Positions 27,115 through 35,586 of a stretch of DNA of 64,000 nucleotides are shown piece after piece. How positions within the stretch are numbered: position 1 is the first letter of the stretch; each line of letters begins with the position of its first letter. This DNA comes from Burkholderia latens. Its GTDB lineage: Bacteria; Pseudomonadota; Gammaproteobacteria; Burkholderiales; Burkholderiaceae. The notes beneath the pieces are model-generated. The model was not told the DNA's origin. It saw only the letters and a list, made by a program, of their open reading frames with translations, and did no database searches. Where the stretch lies: assembly GCF_902499045.1 (NCBI RefSeq), contig NZ_CABVPL010000042.1, forward strand, positions 1 to 64,000, given 5' to 3'. Made by a program: the position numbers and the translations under genes.

Positions 27115-28056
27115 ATGTCAACGCCGCTCGTTCGCCTCCCGTCGCTGGACCTCGTGCGCGGCTTCGTCGCCGTCGGCCGCCGCATGAGCATCACGCTCGC
27201 CGCGCAGGATTTGTGCGTCACGCAGTCGGCGGTCAGCCGCCAGGTGCATGCGCTCGAAGCGCATCTCGGCGTCGCGCTGCTGCAGCGCGGCTATCGGAAA
27301 ATCGCATTCACGCCGGAAGGCGAGCGGCTGTTCCGCGTCGCGGATGCCGCGCTGCTCAGCCTGCAGGACACCGTCGCGGCACTCGCCGCCGCGCGCGAAC
27401 GCCAGCCCGTCACGATCACCGCGAGCATCGGCGTCACCGCGCTGTGGCTGCTGCCGCGGCTCGGCCGGTTGCAGGCGCGCCTGCCGGGCATCGACCTGCG
27501 CGTGGCCGCGAACGACAAGGTACTCGATTTGCGCGCGGAAGGCATCGACCTCGGGATCCGCTACTGCCCGCGCGAGCGCGCGCCGGCCGGCGCGCTGCAT
27601 CTGTTCGACGAGATCGTCGTGCCGGTCGCGCACCCGGCGCTGGCCGCGCGGCCCGTCACCGATGCGGCCGCGATCGCCGAGCACGTGCTGCTGGAATTCG
27701 ACGGCCCGCCGCAAACGCGACTGCAGTGGCGCGCGCACCTGCACGCGGCCGGGCTCGGCGATGCGCGCCCGAAGGGTGTGCTGCGCTTCAATCAGTACGA
27801 TCAGGTGATCCACGCTGCGATCGCCGGTCAAGGCGTCGCGCTCGGACGGCTCGCGCTCGTCGAGCCGATGCTCGCGGACGGCCGGCTCGCGGTGCTCGGG
27901 CCGCTCTCGCACGCGTTGGCGGATACGTACGGCTATTGGCTGTTCCGTCATGATCCGGCACCGCGCCGCGAAGTCGCCGACGTGCGCGACTGGATCGTCG
28001 CCGAAGCGGCCGAATGCGACGCCGCGATCCGCGCGTATGATGCGACGCCGCGGTAG
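27115..28056 (+). CDS. LysR family transcriptional regulator (GcvA-like)
   Basis: A 313-residue regulator. The winged helix covers about residues 8-66 (LPSLDLVRGFVAVGRRMSITLAAQDLCVTQSAVSRQVHALEAHLG), with the LPSL opening typical of the GcvA/AmpR group, and the effector domain follows from about residue 95. It is divergent from the hydrolase gene by 122 bp, which makes the hydrolase its likely target. The start at 27115 has no clear ribosome binding site; the alternative ATG at 27102 is out of frame. Confidence 0.88.
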   Translation: MSTPLVRLPSLDLVRGFVAVGRRMSITLAAQDLCVTQSAVSRQVHALEAHLGVALLQRGYRKIAFTPEGERLFRVADAALLSLQDTVAALAAARERQPVTITASIGVTALWLLPRLGRLQARLPGIDLRVAANDKVLDLRAEGIDLGIRYCPRERAPAGALHLFDEIVVPVAHPALAARPVTDAAAIAEHVLLEFDGPPQTRLQWRAHLHAAGLGDARPKGVLRFNQYDQVIHAAIAGQGVALGRLALVEPMLADGRLAVLGPLSHALADTYGYWLFRHDPAPRREVADVRDWIVAEAAECDAAIRAYDATPR

Positions 28057-28421
28057 CGGCGAGCATGTTTCAGCGTTAGGCCGATGCGCGTGCGGCGCTG
28101 CGCGGCGAGTCGCGTTGCGTTGCGTTACATCAGGCGATCGCCGATCCCGTGACTCGGCTGCCTTGGCCGCTCGCGCCGCACCGGCCGCGCGGGTCGCAGG
28201 GGGCGTCATGCACCGCCGCCCGCGCGTTGCGAGTCTCGCCGGCCTCCAGAGTCTCCAGACCTCCCGCCTCTCCCACGTCGCGCGCCCGCCCGCACCGCCG
28301 CCATCGCATTCCCGCCACGCATGCGAACGCGACCGAATCGTCGCTTGAACGTCATCGGGCCGGATCGTCTAATCGGATCGAACGCGGCCGTCGCGCCGCT
28401 AACACGCATCCGGAGACACGC
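28057..28421. other. Gene-free stretch before the MFS gene
   Basis: These 365 bases hold no gene I can support. A promoter-like pair lies at the right end (next entry); the rest is GC-rich with no clear hairpin or repeat. Confidence 0.5.
28345..28380 (+). promoter_or_regulatory. Candidate promoter of the MFS gene at 28422
   Basis: TTGAAC (28345-28350), a 17-bp spacer and TCTAAT (28368-28373). The -10 is flanked on both sides by the same heptamer CGGATCG (28361-28367 and 28374-28380), which could be a regulator binding site. The start codon lies 49 bp after the -10. Confidence 0.55.
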
Positions 28422-29654
28422 ATGACCCCGATCGGACAAGACACCCGGCGCCGCTGGCTGCCGGTGCTCGCGGGCGGACTGATCATGGGCGTCGCGCTCG
28501 GCATTCGCCACGTGCAGGGGTTGTTCCTCGCGCCCGTCACGCTCGACCACGGCTGGTCGCGCGAGGCGTTCGGCCTCGCGCTCGCGCTGCAGAACCTGAT
28601 CTGGGGCCTCGCGCAGCCGTTCACCGGGATGATCGCCGACCGCTTCGGGTCGGTGCGCGTGATCGTTGCCGGCATGCTGCTGTATGCAGCCGGACTCGCG
28701 ATCATGGCGCTGGCCGCGTCGGCCGCCGTGTTCACGCTCGGCGCGGGACTCGTGATCGGCATCGCGCTGTCGGGGTCGGCGTTCGCGTCGATCTACGGCG
28801 CGCTGAGCCGGCTGTTCCCGCCCGACCGGCGCAGCTGGGCGCTCGGCGTCGCGGGCGCGATCGGCGGGCTCGGCCAGTTCTGCATGGTGCCCGTCGCGCA
28901 GGTGCTGATCGGCGGCATCGGCTGGCAGCATGCGTTCATCGCGCTCGCACTCGTCGCCGCGGTGCTCGCGCCGCTCGCCGCCGTGGTGCGCGACCGGCCC
29001 GCGCAAGCCGCGAGCCTCCCGGAAGGCCCCGACCAGTCGATCGGCGCGGCCGTGCGCGAAGCGTTTGCGCATCGCGGCTTCTGGCTGCTGAATGCCGGTT
29101 TCTTCGCATGCGGGTTCCAGCTCGCGTTCATCGCAACTCACCTGCCCGCGTACTTGCTCGATCACGGCCTGCCCGCTCGCCACGCGAGCGTCGCGCTCGC
29201 GCTGATCGCGCTGACCAACGTGGCCGGCACCTATGCATGCGGCCATCTCGGCGGCCTGCTGCGGCGCAAGTACGTGCTGTCGGTGCTGTATCTCGTGCGC
29301 GCGCTGGCGATGGCCGCGTTCGTCGCCGCGCCGTTGTCGCCCGCGAGCGTCTACGTATTCGCGGCGGTGATGGGCCTCACGTGGCTCGGCACGGTGCCGC
29401 TGACGAACGGCGTGATCTCGCAGGTGTTCGGCGTGCGCTACATCGCGACGCTGTTCGGCTTCGTGTTCTTCGGGCACCAGCTCGGCAGCTTCTTCGGCGT
29501 ATGGCTCGGCGCGCTCGTGTACGACGCAACGCATTCGTACCTGCCGCTGTGGATCGGCTCGATCGCGCTCGGCGTGCTAGCGGCCCTGCTGCACCTGCCG
29601 ATCGACGACGCACGCATCGCGCGTCCGGCGCCGCGCAAGCCGGCATGGGCGTGA
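28422..29654 (+). CDS. MFS transporter (monocarboxylate/oxalate-formate-like)
   Basis: A 410-residue inner-membrane protein with 12 predicted helices. The N-terminus has VALGIRHVQGLFLAPVTLDHGWSREAFGLALALQN, then GMIADRFGSVRVIVAG (loop 2-3 signature) and SRLFPPDRRSWALGVAGAIGGLGQF. The pattern is that of YbfB/OFA-like carriers of small acids. GGAGA lies 7 nt before ATG 28422. It stands downstream of the GcvA-like LysR gene on the same strand and upstream of the photolyase, which is convergent. Substrate unknown. Confidence 0.85.
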   Translation: MTPIGQDTRRRWLPVLAGGLIMGVALGIRHVQGLFLAPVTLDHGWSREAFGLALALQNLIWGLAQPFTGMIADRFGSVRVIVAGMLLYAAGLAIMALAASAAVFTLGAGLVIGIALSGSAFASIYGALSRLFPPDRRSWALGVAGAIGGLGQFCMVPVAQVLIGGIGWQHAFIALALVAAVLAPLAAVVRDRPAQAASLPEGPDQSIGAAVREAFAHRGFWLLNAGFFACGFQLAFIATHLPAYLLDHGLPARHASVALALIALTNVAGTYACGHLGGLLRRKYVLSVLYLVRALAMAAFVAAPLSPASVYVFAAVMGLTWLGTVPLTNGVISQVFGVRYIATLFGFVFFGHQLGSFFGVWLGALVYDATHSYLPLWIGSIALGVLAALLHLPIDDARIARPAPRKPAWA

Positions 29655-29767
29655 TCCGCGCGGTGCTGGCGGCCGTCGTGCTCGCGTTCGTCGCGTGGTG
29701 CGGCGCCGCCTACTTCGATTCCCGTATCGCGCTCGCACTGCTCGAGCACGCGGCATTCTGCGATTGA
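29645..29767 (+). CDS. Small membrane protein, hypothetical
   Basis: A 40-residue open frame starting with ATG inside the last codons of the MFS gene (10-bp overlap, different frame). The product MGVIRAVLAAVVLAFVAWCG... is one hydrophobic helix (about residues 4-24) followed by a short soluble tail ending EHAAFCD. There is no strong ribosome binding site, but overlap with the upstream stop allows reinitiation. It could be a genuine small accessory subunit or a chance frame; I know no family for it. Confidence 0.35.
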   Translation: MGVIRAVLAAVVLAFVAWCGAAYFDSRIALALLEHAAFCD

Positions 29768-29818
29768 GCGCGACGTGCGGCGCGGCGCATCCGAACACGC
29801 GGCGCTACGCGGTCGCGC

Positions 29819-31303
29819 TCAGCGACGTTTCGGCAACCCGGCGAGCGCATCGAGCGCACGACGCCGCGCGCCGTCGTGATCGACGATCGGCGCCGGATAG
29901 TCGGCGCCGAGCCGCACGCCGGCCGTTGCGAGTTCGACCGGCGACGCGTCCCACGGCGCGTGGATCGCCGCCGCGTCGAGGCCGGCGAGTTCCGGCACCC
30001 AGCGGCGCACGTACGCGCCGTGCGGGTCGAACTTGCGGCCCTGCGTCACCGGATTGAAGATGCGGAAATACGGCGCGGCGTCCGCGCCGCAGCCCGCGAC
30101 CCATTGCCAGTTCGCCGGATTGTTCGCGGCGTCCGCATCGACGAGCGTGTCGCGAAACCAGCGCTCGCCGGCGCGCCAGTCGATCAGCAGATGCTTGACG
30201 AGAAACGACGCGACGACCATCCGCACACGGTTGTGCATCCAGCCGGTCGTCCACAGTTCCCGCATCCCCGCGTCGACGAACGGATAGCCGGTCAGCCCGC
30301 GCTGCCACGCACGCAGCGCGACGGAATCGTCGCGCCACGGCATCGCGTCGAACTGCGCGCGGAAATTGGCGGTCGCGAGCGCCGGGAAGTGATACAGCAG
30401 CACGTGGCTGAATTCGCGCCAGCCGAGTTCGCTCAGGAATTTCTCGGCGCCGGCCGCGCAAGCGGCACCGCCGGCCTGCGCGGCGCCCTGCACCGCATGC
30501 CAGACCTGACGCGGCGACACATTGCCGAAACGCAGGTACGGCGACAGCCGGCTCGTCGAGAGCTGGTCGGGCCGATCGCGCGTATCGGCATAGCCCGCGA
30601 GCAACTTCTCCGAAAACGCGTGGAGCCGCGCATGCGCGCCGGCTTCGTCCGGTGCCGGCCATGCGTCGCGCAGGCCGCCGGCCCAGTCGGGCGCGTGCGG
30701 GCGCAACGCGAGCGCATCGAGTGCCAACGCACGTTCGCGCACGCCGGCCGGCCACGGATGAAACGCGATCCGCTCCGGCGCCGGCAGCGGCGCCGCCACC
30801 GTGCGATCGCGCCGCACCGCGCGCCAGTACGCGGTGAACACCTGAAACGGCTTGCCGGCGCCCGTCAGCACTTCCCACGGTTCGTTCAGCAGGCTGCCGT
30901 TGCTGCTCTCGACGTCGATGCCGCTCGCCTTCAGCGACGCCTTCAACGCTGCGTCGGCATCGCGCTGCGGCCGCGCATAGCGGCGGTTCCAGTACACGGC
31001 CGCCGCGCCCGTGTCGTGCACGACACGTTCGATCTCGCGCGGCGCATCGCCGCGCAACAGCAGCAGACGGCCGCCATGGCTCGCGAGCGCCGCGTCGAGC
31101 GCCGCGAGCGAGCCGTGCAGCCACCAGCGTGCGGCGCTGCCGAGCGCGCATTGCGCGCCGTCGCTCGTGTCGTCGACATACACGCACACGAGCGGTCGGC
31201 CGGATGCGACCGCTCGCGTCAGCGCGGGCTGGTCGGTCACACGCAGATCGTCGCGGAACCATACGACGACAGGCGCAACGGACGATTTGGCTGGCACAGG
31301 CAC
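29819..31303 (-). CDS. phrB: Deoxyribodipyrimidine photolyase
   Basis: A 494-residue light-driven repair enzyme that splits cyclobutane pyrimidine dimers. The N-terminal antenna domain begins VVVWFRDDLRVTDQPAL. The FAD domain has STSRLSPYLRFGNVSPRQVW, GWREFSHVLLYHFP, TGYPFVDAGMRELWTTGWMHNRVRMV and the C-terminal NPANWQWVAGCGADAAPYFRIFNP, the hallmark of class I CPD photolyases. The start codon is GTG at 31303; no ATG is nearby and no strong ribosome site is visible. It converges on the MFS gene, and the DHH protein gene lies upstream on the same strand. Confidence 0.95.
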   Translation of the reverse strand: MPVPAKSSVAPVVVWFRDDLRVTDQPALTRAVASGRPLVCVYVDDTSDGAQCALGSAARWWLHGSLAALDAALASHGGRLLLLRGDAPREIERVVHDTGAAAVYWNRRYARPQRDADAALKASLKASGIDVESSNGSLLNEPWEVLTGAGKPFQVFTAYWRAVRRDRTVAAPLPAPERIAFHPWPAGVRERALALDALALRPHAPDWAGGLRDAWPAPDEAGAHARLHAFSEKLLAGYADTRDRPDQLSTSRLSPYLRFGNVSPRQVWHAVQGAAQAGGAACAAGAEKFLSELGWREFSHVLLYHFPALATANFRAQFDAMPWRDDSVALRAWQRGLTGYPFVDAGMRELWTTGWMHNRVRMVVASFLVKHLLIDWRAGERWFRDTLVDADAANNPANWQWVAGCGADAAPYFRIFNPVTQGRKFDPHGAYVRRWVPELAGLDAAAIHAPWDASPVELATAGVRLGADYPAPIVDHDGARRRALDALAGLPKRR

Positions 31304-31459
31304 CTCACGGCAGGAAACGGAAAATTGACGCGTATTGTCGCGGCAGGGTCGTGCGATGTCGATGTTCGAAGCGTGTGCCGCGCCCGGGAGGAAACAGGGA
31401 TGCGACGAGCACGCGCGCGCCGTGGCGTCGCTGCACGGCGCCCGGCACGGGCCTGCGAG

Positions 31460-32440
31460 TCAGTCGAGACGAAACGCCGCTTCGAAACGCTCGGCGAATG
31501 CGTCGAACTCGGCTTCCGGCAGATGGTTGATGCCGCCCGCGCGCTTGCGCCCGCCGCCCGTCGGGAAACCGCGGCAGAACTCGTCGGCGCCGAGCGGCCG
31601 GCCGTCGGGCACGCGCACGCTGACCACGAGCCCGCCTTGCGCTCGCGGCGACAGTACCGCGAGCGCGGCGTGTGGCGCATTGCGCATCCGTTCGTTCGCG
31701 AGAATCCCCGTCGCGCGTCGCGCCCACGGATGATCGGGCATCCTGATCAGCGTCGCGCCCGGCACGTCACGCAGCGGCGCGAGCGCGCATGCGCGCGCCA
31801 GGTCGTCGCGATAGCCGTCGCGCAGCGCAGCGAACATGGGCGTGCCGCGCACGAAGTCGAGCGGATCCGCGCACGGCAGCATCGCGTCCGCCAGCGCCGC
31901 CGGATCGAAATGCAGATCGCCGACGCAATCCCCGTACGCGTTGTAGTTCAGGTACAGCCCCAGTTCGGCCAGCATGCGGCGTTCGGCTTCGTCGATCCCG
32001 TGCTCGCGCGCGAGCGCGTCGCCGAGTGCCGGCAACTCGTCACCGAACGCCGCGACGATTGCCCAGCGCACGTGCCGCCCGCCCAGGTAGCGGTTCACGA
32101 GCGCGCTCGTGCAGACGTCGGCGGCCGTGTCGATATACGCATCGAGGCGCGGATCGCCGGGCAGATCGCCCGCGAAGTGATGGTCGAAGTAGCGGACCGC
32201 CGCGCCGTCGCGCAGCAGTCGCGCACATGCGTCGCGATTCTGGTCGTGCGACACGTCGAGCACGGTCACGCGATCGCCGGCACGTGCGTCGATCCGCTCG
32301 AGCAGCTTGACGTCGCGTTTCACGCCGGTCACGAGCGTGCCGCGCTCGCCCTCGGCGAGCCGCAACTGCTGCAGCGCGCACAGGCCGTCCGCGTCGCCGT
32401 TGAACGCAAAGAAATGTCGCGCCTGTTGTCGGTCCTGCAT
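31460..32440 (-). CDS. DHH family phosphoesterase-like protein
   Basis: A 326-residue protein with the DHH motif set: FFAFNGDADGLCALQQL (motif I, residues about 9-25), VTVLDVSHDQNRDA (motif II) and RYFDHHFAGD (the DHH motif III). The C-terminal DHHA1-like segment reads GFPTGGGRKRAGGIN, where the usual GGGHxxAxG histidine is replaced by Arg. Relatives include RecJ and NrnA, which cut single-stranded DNA, nanoRNA or cyclic dinucleotides. ATG 32440 is preceded by GGAGC at 8 nt; another in-frame ATG at 32455 is possible. It lies upstream of phrB on the same strand (156 bp). Confidence 0.78.
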   Translation of the reverse strand: MQDRQQARHFFAFNGDADGLCALQQLRLAEGERGTLVTGVKRDVKLLERIDARAGDRVTVLDVSHDQNRDACARLLRDGAAVRYFDHHFAGDLPGDPRLDAYIDTAADVCTSALVNRYLGGRHVRWAIVAAFGDELPALGDALAREHGIDEAERRMLAELGLYLNYNAYGDCVGDLHFDPAALADAMLPCADPLDFVRGTPMFAALRDGYRDDLARACALAPLRDVPGATLIRMPDHPWARRATGILANERMRNAPHAALAVLSPRAQGGLVVSVRVPDGRPLGADEFCRGFPTGGGRKRAGGINHLPEAEFDAFAERFEAAFRLD

Positions 32441-32457
32441 GATCCGTTGCTCCATCG

Positions 32458-32851
32458 TCAGCGCATGGGATCGCCGCCGTTCGCGTTCAGCGTCGCGCCG
32501 ATCATCGCATTCGCGTCATCCGACGCGAGGTAACGGCGTCACACATGCTGTCGTCGTCGGTCGGCAGATTCGCGAGCGCGAGGTTCGGTGCGTTCGGTGC
32601 GTTCGCCACGATGATCTTCTCCTCGGTCATCTCGCACTGGCAGCCGTCTGCCGGAAATACGTATGCGCCGGCCTGCCCTCATCCAGTTTCCGTGGATGCT
32701 GTTCGCGCGGATATCGTGCACGCTGAATTCACGCACCGGGGAACGCCCCGTTCGAGACAGCGTAACCCCCCTCGCCTGCAAACGGCTTGTGGACCGCCTG
32801 CGTGTCGACCATGACGATCGCGCCGCGCGTCTGCCGTTTCACCTTCGTCAA
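32458..32851 (-). pseudogene. Decayed short-chain dehydrogenase/reductase (SDR) gene
   Basis: Pieces of one SDR protein can be read in order on the minus strand but in changing frames: RGAIVMVDTQAVHKPFAGEGG then YAVSN (from about 32827 to 32751, the active-site region), VHDIRANSIHGNWM (32721-32680, the post-active-site strand), LPTDDDSMCDAV near 32555, and YLASDDANAM followed by LNANGG to the stop at 32458 (C-terminal NAD fold end). The catalytic YxxxK has become YAVSN, losing the lysine, and at least two or three frameshifts separate the pieces. The N-terminal Rossmann half with the TGxxxGIG loop is not found. A dead remnant. Confidence 0.75.
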
Positions 32852-32896
32852 CCCGGAGCCGCGCGAAACCGGAGCGCGCCCGCAGCTGACGCCGCA

Positions 32897-33025
32897 GTCA
32901 TACGTCATCATATGTGACGAAATGCGACTGCCACCGACTGAAATTCCCCATATTTTGGGTATTTTCCGGGTAAACCCGCGACGTCATCCCGACATCTCGG
33001 GCGTAATATGTCATACGACGACATA
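32897..33025. promoter_or_regulatory. Repeated GTCATACG dyads upstream of the MFS-lactonase operon
   Basis: The octamer GTCATACG occurs at 32897-32904 and 33010-33017. Each copy lies in a dyad: GTCATA..TATGTGAC (32897-32918, imperfect) and TATGTC-N7-GACATA (33007-33025, perfect arms). The second overlaps the AT-rich TAATAT that could be a -10. This looks like a two-site operator of an unlinked regulator. Confidence 0.5.
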
Positions 33026-33094
33026 CTACATAGCTCACTATTTCGACGCCGACGCGGGCCGCCGCCCCGTTCGCCATTCGACCGGAGACTCCCG

Positions 33095-34456
33095 TTGACC
33101 ACCCCCGCCATGCGCGGCCGCGATCCACTCGCGTCCGCCGTTTCCAAAGTAAAGTGGCACGTGCTGCCGCTCGTGCTGGTCATGTTCGTCGCGAACTACA
33201 TCGATCGCGTGAACGTCGGCTTCGTCGATCGCCACCTCGAAGCGTCGATCGGTATCGGCGCGGCCGCATACGGGCTCGGCGCGGGCCTGTTCTTCGTCGG
33301 CTACGCGCTGTTCGAAGTCCCGTCGAACCTGCTGATGCAGCGCTACGGCGCACGCGTCTGGCTTGCGCGGATCATGGCGACGTGGGGCATCGTCGCGGCC
33401 GCGATGGCGTTCGTGTGGAACGACACGTCGTTCTACGTGCTGCGCTTCCTGCTCGGCGCGGCCGAGGCCGGCTTCTTCCCCGGCGTCGTGCTGTACCTGT
33501 CGCAGTGGCTGCCGCCGCAGGAACGCGGCAAGGCGATGGCGATCTTCCTTGGCGGCTCCGCGTTCGCGTCGGTGTTGTCCGGGCCCGTGACCGGCGCGCT
33601 GCTGTCGATCCACGGCTTCGGGCTGCAAGGCTGGCAGTGGATGTTCGTGATCGAAGGGCTGTTCTCGGTCGCGCTGTGCGGCGCGAGCTGGTTGCTGCTG
33701 AAATCGCACATCCGCGATGCGACGTGGCTCAGCGCCGAAGAGCGCACGGCGCTCCAGAACGCGCTCGAGGAAGAACGCGCGACACGCGACGCGCGCTCGA
33801 AGGTGCACGTGTCGGCCGCGACGCTGCTGCGCGACCCGCAGATCGTGCTGTTCTGCTTCCTGTATTTCTCGATCCAGTTGACGATCTACGCGGCGACCTT
33901 CTGGCTGCCGACGATCATCCGCAAGATGGGCGGCCTCACCGATTTCCAGGTCGGCCTGTACAACACGATTCCGTGGCTGATCGCGATCGGCGCGATGTAC
34001 GGTTTCGCGGTGCTGTCCGCGAAGTGGCGGCATCCGCAGCGCTGGCTGTCGTGCGCGCTCGTGCTGGCCGCGTGCGGGCTGTTCGCGTCGACGTCGCGCG
34101 ATCCCGTGTGGTCGTTCGCGTCGATCTGCTTCGCCGCGCTCGGCTTCAAGGCCGCGTCGTCGCTGTTCTGGCCGATTCCGCAGGGCTACCTCGACACGCG
34201 CGTCGCCGCCGCCGTGATCGCGCTGATCAATTCGATCGGCAACCTCGGCGGCTTCGTCGCGCCGACGGCCTTCGGCTATCTGAAGCAACATACGGGTTCG
34301 ATCACGGGCGGCCTGTATGCGCTCGCGATCGCGTCCCTCGTCGCCGCGGTCGCCGCGCTGTTCGCCCGCACGCACCGGCGCAGCGATCCGCCGCGCGGGC
34401 TGCCTGCCGACGAGTCCTTTACGAACACAGCGATGCTCCGCCATGCCGAACACTGA
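33095..34456 (+). CDS. MFS transporter, anion:cation symporter (ACS) family
   Basis: A 453-residue inner-membrane carrier. Diagnostic features are VANYIDRVNVGFVDRHLEASIGI in helix 1, GYALFEVPSNLLMQRYGARVWLARIMATWG in helix 2/loop 2-3, and LRFLLGAAEAGFFPGVVLYLSQWLP, all typical of the ACS family (phthalate, tartrate, glucarate and hexuronate carriers). I choose the TTG at 33095 because GGAGA ends 7 nt before it, while the next ATG at 33110 is too far from the site. The stop overlaps the start of the lactonase gene by 14 bp. It probably imports a sugar acid or its lactone. Confidence 0.85.
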   Translation: MTTPAMRGRDPLASAVSKVKWHVLPLVLVMFVANYIDRVNVGFVDRHLEASIGIGAAAYGLGAGLFFVGYALFEVPSNLLMQRYGARVWLARIMATWGIVAAAMAFVWNDTSFYVLRFLLGAAEAGFFPGVVLYLSQWLPPQERGKAMAIFLGGSAFASVLSGPVTGALLSIHGFGLQGWQWMFVIEGLFSVALCGASWLLLKSHIRDATWLSAEERTALQNALEEERATRDARSKVHVSAATLLRDPQIVLFCFLYFSIQLTIYAATFWLPTIIRKMGGLTDFQVGLYNTIPWLIAIGAMYGFAVLSAKWRHPQRWLSCALVLAACGLFASTSRDPVWSFASICFAALGFKAASSLFWPIPQGYLDTRVAAAVIALINSIGNLGGFVAPTAFGYLKQHTGSITGGLYALAIASLVAAVAALFARTHRRSDPPRGLPADESFTNTAMLRHAEH

Positions 34457-35492
34457 CCGCCTGACCGTCGTCGTCTCGAATGCCGCCGACGGCGACCTCG
34501 CCACGTTCTCGCTCACGCCCGACGGCGCGCTCGCGCCGCTCGCCCGCTACCCGGCCGGCGACGCCGCGATGCCGATCGCCGTGCAGCCCGATCGTGCGCG
34601 GCTGTACGTCGCGACGCGCGGCGAGCAGCAGACGATCGTCGCGTTCCGCGTCGCGCCGGCAACCGGCGCGTTCGCCCGCATAGGCGCGACCGCGATCGAC
34701 GCAAGCCATGCGTATCTGTCGGTCGACCGCAGCGGCCGCTGGCTGCTCGGCGCGTCGTACGGCGGCAATTCGCTGAGCGTCTACGATGCCGCGCGCGTGC
34801 GCGACGGCGACGGTGCGCCGCTGCAGGTCGCGGCCGGCATCGCGAACGCGCATGCGGTGATCGTGTCGCCGGACAACCGGTTCGCGTACGTGAGCTCACT
34901 CGGCTCGGACCGGATCTTCACGTTCGCGCTGGTCGAGGATGCCGGCGGGCTGCGCGCGGTCGAGCACGGCGAAACGCGCGTGCCGGGCGGCTTCGGGCCG
35001 CGTCATCTGCGCTTCGCGCGCGACGGCCATGCGCTCGTCGCGGTCAGCGAATTCCAGGCGACGCTCGCGACCTTCACGCGCGACGCCGAGAGCGGGCGCC
35101 TCGGCAACGCACAGGTCAGCGCGCATCACCCGGCCGTTGCGGGCCTCGCGCAAGGTCATGCGCGGCCGCCCGCGCCGAGCGAACCTTCCGTGTGGGCCGC
35201 CGATCTGCACCTGACGCCCGACGAGCGCTTCGCGTATGTCAGCGAACGCACGTCGAGCCAGCTGCTCTGCTATCGCCGCGATGCGGACGGCGCGCTCGAA
35301 CCCGCACACGCGACCGCCACCGAAACCCAGCCGCGCGGCTTCGCAATCGATCCGTCGGGACGCTGGCTCGTCGCGTGCGGCGAGCAGTCGGAATACGTGA
35401 CGGTCTACGCGATCGCGCCGGACGACGGCACGCTTGCACTGCACGCGCGCGTGGCCGGCGGGCGCGGGGCGAACTGGGTGACGATCGTCTGA
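34443..35492 (+). CDS. Lactonase family protein, 6-phosphogluconolactonase (YbhE) type
   Basis: A 349-residue seven-bladed beta-propeller protein. Recurring propeller motifs include PDRARLYVATRG, SVDRSGRWLLGASYGGNSLSVY, AHAVIVSPDNRFAYVSSLGSDRIF and FGPRHLRFARDGHALVAVSE, with WAADLHLTPDERFAYVSER near the end; these match YbhE-type lactonases. It hydrolyses a sugar lactone, 6-phosphogluconolactone or a related compound. No signal peptide is seen. The ATG overlaps the end of the ACS transporter gene, so the two are translationally coupled and probably serve uptake and opening of the same sugar lactone. Confidence 0.85.
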   Translation: MPNTDRLTVVVSNAADGDLATFSLTPDGALAPLARYPAGDAAMPIAVQPDRARLYVATRGEQQTIVAFRVAPATGAFARIGATAIDASHAYLSVDRSGRWLLGASYGGNSLSVYDAARVRDGDGAPLQVAAGIANAHAVIVSPDNRFAYVSSLGSDRIFTFALVEDAGGLRAVEHGETRVPGGFGPRHLRFARDGHALVAVSEFQATLATFTRDAESGRLGNAQVSAHHPAVAGLAQGHARPPAPSEPSVWAADLHLTPDERFAYVSERTSSQLLCYRRDADGALEPAHATATETQPRGFAIDPSGRWLVACGEQSEYVTVYAIAPDDGTLALHARVAGGRGANWVTIV

Positions 35493-35586
35493 GCGTCTGA
35501 CTGGCTGATTGCTCGACCCGTTGATGGATCGATGCCGCGCGCATCACGCGTAGCGGCGAGCCGCGCCCCACCGCCCCACCGCGCCG

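Noticed and set aside
32472-32640. A small protein starting MTEEKIIVANAPNAPNLALANLP on the minus strand.
   Set aside because: Its end overlaps and matches part of the SDR remnant order, so it is better explained as one shifted piece of the pseudogene.
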